The notes below the pieces were generated by a model. The model made no database searches. It was not told the origin of the DNA and saw nothing but the letters and a program-made list of their open reading frames with translations. The position numbers and the translations under genes are program-made. A stretch of DNA of 9,867 bases from Stenotrophomonas sp. (GTDB lineage Bacteria > Pseudomonadota > Gammaproteobacteria > Xanthomonadales > Xanthomonadaceae). Shown piece after piece: positions 5,829 to 9,867 of the stretch (within the stretch, counting starts at the first letter, position 1; each line of letters starts with the position of its first letter). The stretch is taken from positions 1 to 9,867 of the forward strand of contig DOKO01000430.1 in assembly GCA_003510825.1 (NCBI GenBank), in the 5' to 3' direction.

Positions 5829-5861
5829 GCCCGCCACGCGGGCCGGATCCCGGGGGATCCG
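5829..5861. terminator. Two adjacent hairpins between converging genes, possible weak terminator
   Basis: A 5-bp stem (GCCCG 5829-5833 with CGGGC 5839-5843) directly abuts a 7-bp stem (CGGATCC 5844-5850 with GGATCCG 5855-5861). They lie between the stop of the 54-residue ORF and the stop of the rhomboid gene. No T run follows on either strand, so termination is only a guess from position. Confidence 0.35.
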
Positions 5862-5872
5862 ACCCTCGCCCC

Positions 5873-6496
5873 TCAGCGGCCGAACCCGAAGGTCGGGTTC
5901 GACAGCTGCGTCAGGAAGTGGCCGAAGATGGCCGGCTGCATGGCCAGCATGAAGATCACACCGAACGCGGCACCGGCCAGGTGCGCGCTGTGGTTGATGC
6001 GGTCGCCGCCCCGCTTGTCCATCCAGATGCTGTAGCCGACGTAGAACACGGCATAGATGATCGCCGGCGCCGGAATGAAGAACACCAGGATGATCGTCCA
6101 CGGGCTGAGCAGGATGAAGGCGAACAGCACCGCCGACACCGCGCCCGACGCGCCCAGGCTCAGGTAGTTCGGGTTCTTCTGGTTCTTCAGGTAGCTCGGC
6201 AGGATCGAGACCAGCAGCGCCCCCAGGTAGAACGCCGGGTAGGTCAGCCAGCTGCCGGTCAACGACAGCATCACCTTCTCGATCTGCCCGCCGAAGAAGA
6301 ACAGCGTGATCATGTTGAAGATCAGGTGCGACCAGTCGGCATGGACGAAGCCGTAGGTGATCAGGCGGTCGTACTGGCGGTGGCGGTCCACCGCCGGCGG
6401 CCACAGGATCAGGCGGTCGGCCAGCTTGCGGTTGTTGAACGCCATCCACGACAGGAGGGCGGTGATGGCGATCAACAGCAGATTGACGGGGGTCAT
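5873..6496 (-). CDS. Rhomboid family intramembrane serine protease
   Basis: The 207-residue integral membrane protein should cleave membrane-spanning substrates within the bilayer. The catalytic pair is present: S117 in GASGA (115-119) and H172 in HSAHLAGAAFG (169-179). The HADWSHLIFN block (52-61) supplies H57 and N61, the oxyanion-side residues in rhomboids such as GlpG. About six hydrophobic segments are visible, with no extra N-terminal cytoplasmic domain. The physiological substrate is unknown. The start at 6496 lies 12 bases after the stop of the peptide transporter gene and lacks a clear Shine-Dalgarno sequence, which suggests translational coupling. The protein ends shortly after the last membrane segment (TFGFGR). 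Confidence in the family and in an intact active site is high. Confidence 0.93.
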   Translation of the reverse strand: MTPVNLLLIAITALLSWMAFNNRKLADRLILWPPAVDRHRQYDRLITYGFVHADWSHLIFNMITLFFFGGQIEKVMLSLTGSWLTYPAFYLGALLVSILPSYLKNQKNPNYLSLGASGAVSAVLFAFILLSPWTIILVFFIPAPAIIYAVFYVGYSIWMDKRGGDRINHSAHLAGAAFGVIFMLAMQPAIFGHFLTQLSNPTFGFGR

Positions 6497-6508
6497 GTCG
6501 GCTCAGGC

Positions 6509-8074
6509 TCAGGCAGTGCGGTAGTTGTCGACCATACGATAGCGTTTTGCATACCAACCGAAGGCCAACGCCGCAACGAACGCGAAACCGGCGAAGAAGA
6601 ACATCAGGAACGCCGCCTCGCTGAGACCGGTCCCGGCGATCTTCTCGGTCACCGTGTGGTTGCGCACCGCTGCGTTCGACAGCAGCACCCACAGGTTGCC
6701 GATGGTGGTGGTCAGGTTCCAGAAGCTCATCACCACGCCCTTCATGGCCTGCGGTGCCTGGCTGTAGGCGAACTCCAGACCGGTGGCCGAGACCAGCACC
6801 TCACCGAAGGTCAGCAGCGCGTACGGCAGCATCTGCCAGAAGATGGACATGGCATTGCCGCCATCCATCACCACCTGGATGCCACCGACCACGATCCAGG
6901 CCAGGCCGCTGAAGGCGATGCCGGCGGTCATCCGGCGCAGCGCGGTCGGCTCGAAGCCGAAGCGGCGCAGGGCCGGGTACAGCACCAGGTTGTTGAACGG
7001 AATCAGGATCATCACCAGCAGCGGGTTCAGTGCCTGCATCTGCGAGGCGGTGAACCAGCTCGGCATCTGCATCTGCTGGCCCTGCAGGACCCAGGTCGAG
7101 GCCTTCTGGTCGAACAGCGAGAAGAACGGGGTGGTCAGGGCGAAGATGACCAGCACGCGCAGCACCGAGCGCACGCCTTCCACGGCTTCGGCCGGGTGCT
7201 GGCCACGGGCGCGGTCCAGCTGCATCCAGGTGCCGCCGCCTATGCCGGCCAGGACCAGCACCAGCGCGATGCACAGGCAGATGACGATGCCCAGGCTGCC
7301 GACCAGGCCCAGCGAGGCCACCGCCAGCACCACGCCGGCCACGGCCATGGCCAGGCCCGGACGGCCCTGTCCGGCCATGCGCGTGGTCAGCGCGGTGCGC
7401 ACCACGTTGGCGAACGAATGCGGATCCTTCGGCGGCAGCGGCACCAGCACGTAGCGCCTGCGGCCCAGCCAGAACACGAAGGTGGCGATGAACATCAGGA
7501 TGCCCGGGATGCCGAACGCCCACTGCGGGCCCCAGTTCTTCAGCACCAGCGGGATCAGCAGCGAGGCGAACAGCGAGCCGAAGTTGATGATCCAGTAGAA
7601 GGCATCGAAGACGAACTTGGCCAGGTGCTTGTTGCTCTGGTCGAACTGGTCCCCCATGAACGAGGCCACCAGCGGCTTGATGCCACCGGCACCCAGCGCG
7701 ATCAGGCCCAGGCCGAGGAAGAAGCCTTCGCGGCTGTTCTCGAACAGCGCCAGGCAGAGATGGCCGGCGCAGTAGACCAGGCTGAACCAGAGGATGGTGT
7801 GGTACTTGCCGAAGAACTTGTCGGCCAGCCAGCCACCGAGCAGCGGGAAGAAGTACACGCCGATCATGAAGCTGTGCATGATGTCCTTGGCTTCACCGGC
7901 GCGGCCTTCTGCAGTGATTTCCTGCAGCAGCAGCGAGGTGATCAGGAACTGCACCAGGATGTTGCGCATCCCGTAGAAACTGAACCGTTCGCAGGCCTCA
8001 TTGCCGATGATGTAGGGGATCTGGCGCGGCATCTTTCCCTGGCCGGCGATGGGGGCGACTGCGTCGTGGCTCAT
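6509..8074 (-). CDS. POT/PTR family proton-coupled peptide transporter
   Basis: The 521-residue inner-membrane protein of the major facilitator superfamily should import di- and tripeptides with protons. Family signatures are clear: E26xxE29-R30-F31 with FYGMRN on the first helix, GGWLADKFFGKYHTI (80-94), K133 in GGIKPL, GDQFD (141-145), and FYWIINFGSL (159-168). The protein is hydrophobic throughout, and its length suits 13-14 membrane spans. The start is uncertain. ATG at 8086 directly abuts its AGGA, which is too close to use. ATG at 8074 has that AGGA 12 bases upstream, and MSHDAV is a plausible N-terminus. ATG at 8032 has AGGGA three bases away and would still keep the first helix. The rhomboid gene follows after 12 bases, so the two are probably one operon. 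The opposite strand carries a long open frame that is a coding shadow. Confidence 0.92.
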   Translation of the reverse strand: MSHDAVAPIAGQGKMPRQIPYIIGNEACERFSFYGMRNILVQFLITSLLLQEITAEGRAGEAKDIMHSFMIGVYFFPLLGGWLADKFFGKYHTILWFSLVYCAGHLCLALFENSREGFFLGLGLIALGAGGIKPLVASFMGDQFDQSNKHLAKFVFDAFYWIINFGSLFASLLIPLVLKNWGPQWAFGIPGILMFIATFVFWLGRRRYVLVPLPPKDPHSFANVVRTALTTRMAGQGRPGLAMAVAGVVLAVASLGLVGSLGIVICLCIALVLVLAGIGGGTWMQLDRARGQHPAEAVEGVRSVLRVLVIFALTTPFFSLFDQKASTWVLQGQQMQMPSWFTASQMQALNPLLVMILIPFNNLVLYPALRRFGFEPTALRRMTAGIAFSGLAWIVVGGIQVVMDGGNAMSIFWQMLPYALLTFGEVLVSATGLEFAYSQAPQAMKGVVMSFWNLTTTIGNLWVLLSNAAVRNHTVTEKIAGTGLSEAAFLMFFFAGFAFVAALAFGWYAKRYRMVDNYRTA

Positions 8075-8106
8075 CCTGTAAGGCATTCCTGCAAAGCGAA
8101 AGGCGC

Positions 8107-8115
8107 AAGTTTACG
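8107..8115 (-). promoter_or_regulatory. CGTAAACTT element upstream of the transporter gene
   Basis: Read on the minus strand this is CGTAAACTT, an exact inverted copy of 8221-8229. TAAACT resembles a -10 box and would place a start site near 8101, giving a leader of about 27 bases to ATG 8074. No good -35 match lies at the expected distance, so it may instead be half of a shared operator. Confidence 0.4.
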
Positions 8116-8220
8116 GAAGCAGTGGCTGCGAAGCACGCTGCAGGGCTGCATGACAGCGCCACCGATCCATGGCAGGCGGTCACGACCCTGCCGGAAGTCA
8201 CGGCACCTGCACGGCAAAAG

Positions 8221-8229
8221 CGTAAACTT
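8221..8229 (+). promoter_or_regulatory. CGTAAACTT element upstream of the secreted EEP-fold gene
   Basis: It is an exact inverted copy of 8107-8115, placed six bases before ATG 8236. If TAAACT (8223-8228) is a -10 box, transcription would begin at or next to the A of the start codon, giving a leaderless mRNA. That agrees with the absence of a ribosome binding site. No convincing -35 box is seen. Confidence 0.4.
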
Positions 8230-8235
8230 ATCGTT

Positions 8236-9087
8236 ATGCGCCACCGCCCCCCTGCCCGCCTCCTGCTTGGTTGCCTCGTGCTGCTGCTGGCTGCGCCCGC
8301 GTGGGCGCGATCGCAGGCCACGCCGCTGGCAGGTGCCGTCGCTGACGAGGGCCGGCAGCTGACCGTGGCCGCGCTGGAACTGCCCAGCCGCGATGACGCG
8401 CAGTGGAAGCAGCGCCGCGAACAGGTGCTGCAGCTGCTGACCGAACTGCAGCCGGATGTGATCTCGGTGCAGCAGGTGCAGCAGCAGCAGGGCCGCAACC
8501 CCGCCTGCTGGCTGGCCAGCCGGCTGCGCTACAGCTGCGATTTCGTCACCGCCGACCCGCCCAGCCAGCCGCTGCGGCACGGCAACGCGATGCTGACCCG
8601 GTTGCCGGTGAGCGAGGACGGGGTGACCCTGCTGCATCCGCCCGGCACCTTCAGCGCCGCCGGCATGATGCGCCTGCGGATGGGCGAGGCACTGCTCAAC
8701 GTCTATGTGGCCCGCCTGCGCCCCGACCCGGACGAAGCCACCGCACGCCAGCACCAGACCAGCGACCTGATGACCTGGATCGGCGCCACGTCCGATGGCA
8801 TGCCCAGCCTGATCGCCGGCGACTTCGCCGCAGCGACCCCCGAGCTGGTACGCAGCACGCCCGGCTTCCAGCCGGCGCGGCGCAACCCTGGCGGAAGACC
8901 GGACGCCCCGGCCGCCAGCGGTGGCGGCGCCAGCGGCCATGGCCTGGACGTGCTGTTCCAGGTCAAGTATTTCGGTGGCATCCGCCAGCAGGCGATCCTG
9001 CTGCCCGCCGATGGCGACCTGCCCGGCCTGCGCCTGGGCGTGATGGCCACGCTGCGGCTGCAGGGTGTGCCGGCTACCACCGAATAG
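8236..9087 (+). CDS. Secreted endonuclease/exonuclease/phosphatase-fold protein, active site apparently lost
   Basis: The 283-residue product begins with a signal peptide (MRHRPPARLLLGCLVLLLAA, cleavage near AWA|R, residues 24/25). The rest follows the EEP order: an N-terminal strand (LTVAALEL), a helix with RREQVL, PDVISVQQV (73-81), HGNAMLTRLPV (115-125), NVYVARL (155-161), LIAGDF (192-197), HGLDVLF (235-241) and a final DLPG...MATL. Positions that are catalytic in active EEP enzymes differ: the first Asn is E48, the LQE glutamate is Q80, the THL histidine is R160, the GDFN asparagine is A198 and the DHxP histidine is L262. Only D196 and D261 remain. It therefore looks like a periplasmic or secreted pseudoenzyme. 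C91 and C101 could form a disulphide. The frame is open back to 8122, but ATG 8236 fits the signal peptide. No ribosome binding site is visible. It is transcribed divergently from the peptide transporter. Confidence 0.82.
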   Translation: MRHRPPARLLLGCLVLLLAAPAWARSQATPLAGAVADEGRQLTVAALELPSRDDAQWKQRREQVLQLLTELQPDVISVQQVQQQQGRNPACWLASRLRYSCDFVTADPPSQPLRHGNAMLTRLPVSEDGVTLLHPPGTFSAAGMMRLRMGEALLNVYVARLRPDPDEATARQHQTSDLMTWIGATSDGMPSLIAGDFAAATPELVRSTPGFQPARRNPGGRPDAPAASGGGASGHGLDVLFQVKYFGGIRQQAILLPADGDLPGLRLGVMATLRLQGVPATTE

Positions 9088-9102
9088 ACGTACCGCTGCG
9101 CT

Positions 9103-9125
9103 CGCCGGGCATGGCCTGGCGCTAC
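9103..9125 (-). repeat. SMAG-type REP hairpin (GTAG head), inverted partner of the copy at 9180-9202
   Basis: On the minus strand, GTAG (9125-9122) precedes an 8-base stem pairing 9121-9114 with 9110-9103 around CAT. One stem pair is G-T on the plus strand (A-C on the minus strand). It begins 15 bases after the EEP-fold gene and faces the copy at 9180 head to head, 54 bases away. Confidence 0.85.
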
Positions 9126-9179
9126 CGCCGTTGCCGGCGCCGCGTCATCCCGTTCCCGGCCCCGCGCCCCCCGTCTCCG

Positions 9180-9202
9180 GTAGCGCCGGGCCATGCCCGG
9201 CG
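9180..9202 (+). repeat. SMAG-type REP hairpin (GTAG head)
   Basis: GTAG (9180-9183) is followed by a perfect 8-bp stem (9184-9191 with 9195-9202) and a CAT loop. It is the same subfamily as the copy at 3-25, matching at 28 of 29 bases over the extended region, and it forms an inverted pair with 9103-9125. Confidence 0.88.
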
Positions 9203-9213
9203 GATGCGGTCAC

Positions 9214-9246
9214 ACAAAAACAAAAAGGCCGGGGTTTCCCCGGCCT
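9214..9246 (-). terminator. Rho-independent terminator of the superoxide dismutase gene
   Basis: On the minus strand a 9-bp stem (AGGCCGGGG with CCCCGGCCT; 9246-9238 and 9234-9226) with an AAA loop is followed by TTTTGTTTTTGTG. It lies 24 bases beyond the sod stop codon. The T-rich tract is on the minus side only, so it serves sod rather than the EEP-fold gene. Confidence 0.94.
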
Positions 9247-9270
9247 CTTCGTTTCATCCAGTCACTGCAA

Positions 9271-9867
9271 TCAGGCGATCGCTTCCTGGTAACGACGCTC
9301 GACTTCGTTCCAGTCGATGACGTTGAAGAACGCGCCGATGTATTCCGGGCGACGGTTCTGGTACTTCAGGTAGTAGGCGTGTTCCCACACGTCCAGGCCC
9401 AGGATCGGCGTGTTGCCTTCCATCAGCGGGCTGTCCTGGTTGCCGGTGCTTTCGACCACGACCTTCTTGTCCGGGGTCACGCTCAGCCAGGCCCAGCCGC
9501 TGCCGAAGCGGGTCAGCGCAGCCTTGGTGAAGGCGTCCTTGAACTTGTCGAAACCGCCCAGGTCCTTGTCGATGGCCTTGGCCACGTCACCGACCGGGTT
9601 GCCGCCGGCGTTGGGGGCCATCACGGTCCAGAACAGCGAGTGGTTGGCGTGGCCACCACCGTTGTTGCGCACCGGACCCTGCAGGTTCTCCGGCAGCGAC
9701 TTCAGCTTCTTCACCAGCTCTTCGACCGGCAGGTCAGCGTACTCGGTGCCTTCCAGCGCCGCGTTGACGTTGTTGATGTAGGTCTGGTGATGCTTGGTGT
9801 GATGGATTTCCATCGTTGCCGCATCGATGTTCGGTTCCAGAGCGTCGTAGGCGTAGGACAGCTTGGG
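9271..9867 (-). CDS. sodA: Superoxide dismutase, manganese type (5' end outside the window)
   Basis: It converts superoxide to hydrogen peroxide and oxygen in the cytoplasm. The 198 visible residues begin PKLSYAYDALEPNID, so only about five residues (usually M-YTL or similar) lie beyond the right edge; the first ATG inside the window (9813) is internal. Metal ligands are present: the first His of EIHHTKHH, the His of NHSLFW, and the Asp and second His of DVWEHAYY. NNGGGHANHSLFW and the Gln of STGNQDSPL match MnSOD rather than FeSOD, so manganese is the likely metal, although family members can be cambialistic. No signal peptide is expected. The gene ends at 9271, followed by a dedicated strong terminator, and appears to be transcribed alone as far as the window shows. 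Confidence 0.96.
   Translation of the reverse strand, partial: PKLSYAYDALEPNIDAATMEIHHTKHHQTYINNVNAALEGTEYADLPVEELVKKLKSLPENLQGPVRNNGGGHANHSLFWTVMAPNAGGNPVGDVAKAIDKDLGGFDKFKDAFTKAALTRFGSGWAWLSVTPDKKVVVESTGNQDSPLMEGNTPILGLDVWEHAYYLKYQNRRPEYIGAFFNVIDWNEVERRYQEAIA

Noticed and set aside
5844..5861. GGATCC-containing hairpin as a cloning scar
   Set aside because: The two GGATCC copies are arms of a natural 7-bp hairpin between converging genes, and the flanking sequence matches the surrounding genome in composition.
5570..8362. A 930-codon open frame on the plus strand across the rhomboid and transporter genes
   Set aside because: It is antisense to two genes with clear family motifs. Its product is a low-complexity mix rich in Gln, His, Arg, Asp and Glu, as expected from the complement of a GC-rich membrane protein gene, and matches no family I know.
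1..9867. Defence system, prophage, biosynthetic cluster or insertion sequence
   Set aside because: Every substantial gene belongs to a common chromosomal family or is a small orphan. No nuclease-helicase pair, toxin-antitoxin pair, transposase or integrase, and no terminal repeats with target duplications, are visible.

Overview
The window is GC-rich and densely coded. It looks like the chromosome of a Stenotrophomonas species, most likely the S. maltophilia complex. Two things point there: six short hairpins carrying a GTAG (once GCAG) head that match the SMAG repeats known from S. maltophilia, and proteins of ordinary Xanthomonadaceae type. I see no rRNA, tRNA, CRISPR array, integrase, transposase or phage gene. 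No gene-free stretch exceeds 300 bases; the longest is about 210 bases (5450-5660).

Layout, left to right. Positions 1-153 hold four SMAG hairpins beyond the 3' end of a thiol-type glutathione peroxidase gene (154-633, minus). Across a 140-base divergent gap lies a secreted M3 metallopeptidase of the Dcp family (774-2942, plus, TTG start), closed by a strong terminator. Two abutting 39-base hairpins with compensatory stem changes follow (3007-3084). Next is a minus-strand group transcribed leftward in the order small GNAT acetyltransferase, DUF3298-type lipoprotein, cyclopropane fatty acid synthase (5449 down to 3096). A divergent gap of about 210 bases carries a near-consensus sigma-54 promoter facing a 54-residue ORF of unknown function (5661-5825). 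A second minus-strand pair follows: a POT-family peptide transporter (8074-6509), then a rhomboid protease (6496-5873). Divergent from the transporter is a secreted protein of the endonuclease/exonuclease/phosphatase fold whose active site appears to be lost (8236-9087). The right edge holds an inverted SMAG pair, a strong minus-strand terminator, and a manganese superoxide dismutase gene running off the window (9271 to beyond 9867).

Most genes are housekeeping or stress related: peroxide removal (Gpx), superoxide removal (Sod), membrane lipid modification (Cfa), peptide uptake (POT) and periplasmic peptide breakdown (Dcp). Dcp and the transporter could both serve peptide nutrition, but they are far apart and nothing in the sequence ties them together. 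No defence island, biosynthetic cluster or mobile element is visible. The points most worth a second look are the sigma-54-driven small ORF, the EEP-fold protein that looks catalytically dead, the tandem covarying hairpins, and a 9-base inverted repeat placed just upstream of both divergent genes at 8074/8236.
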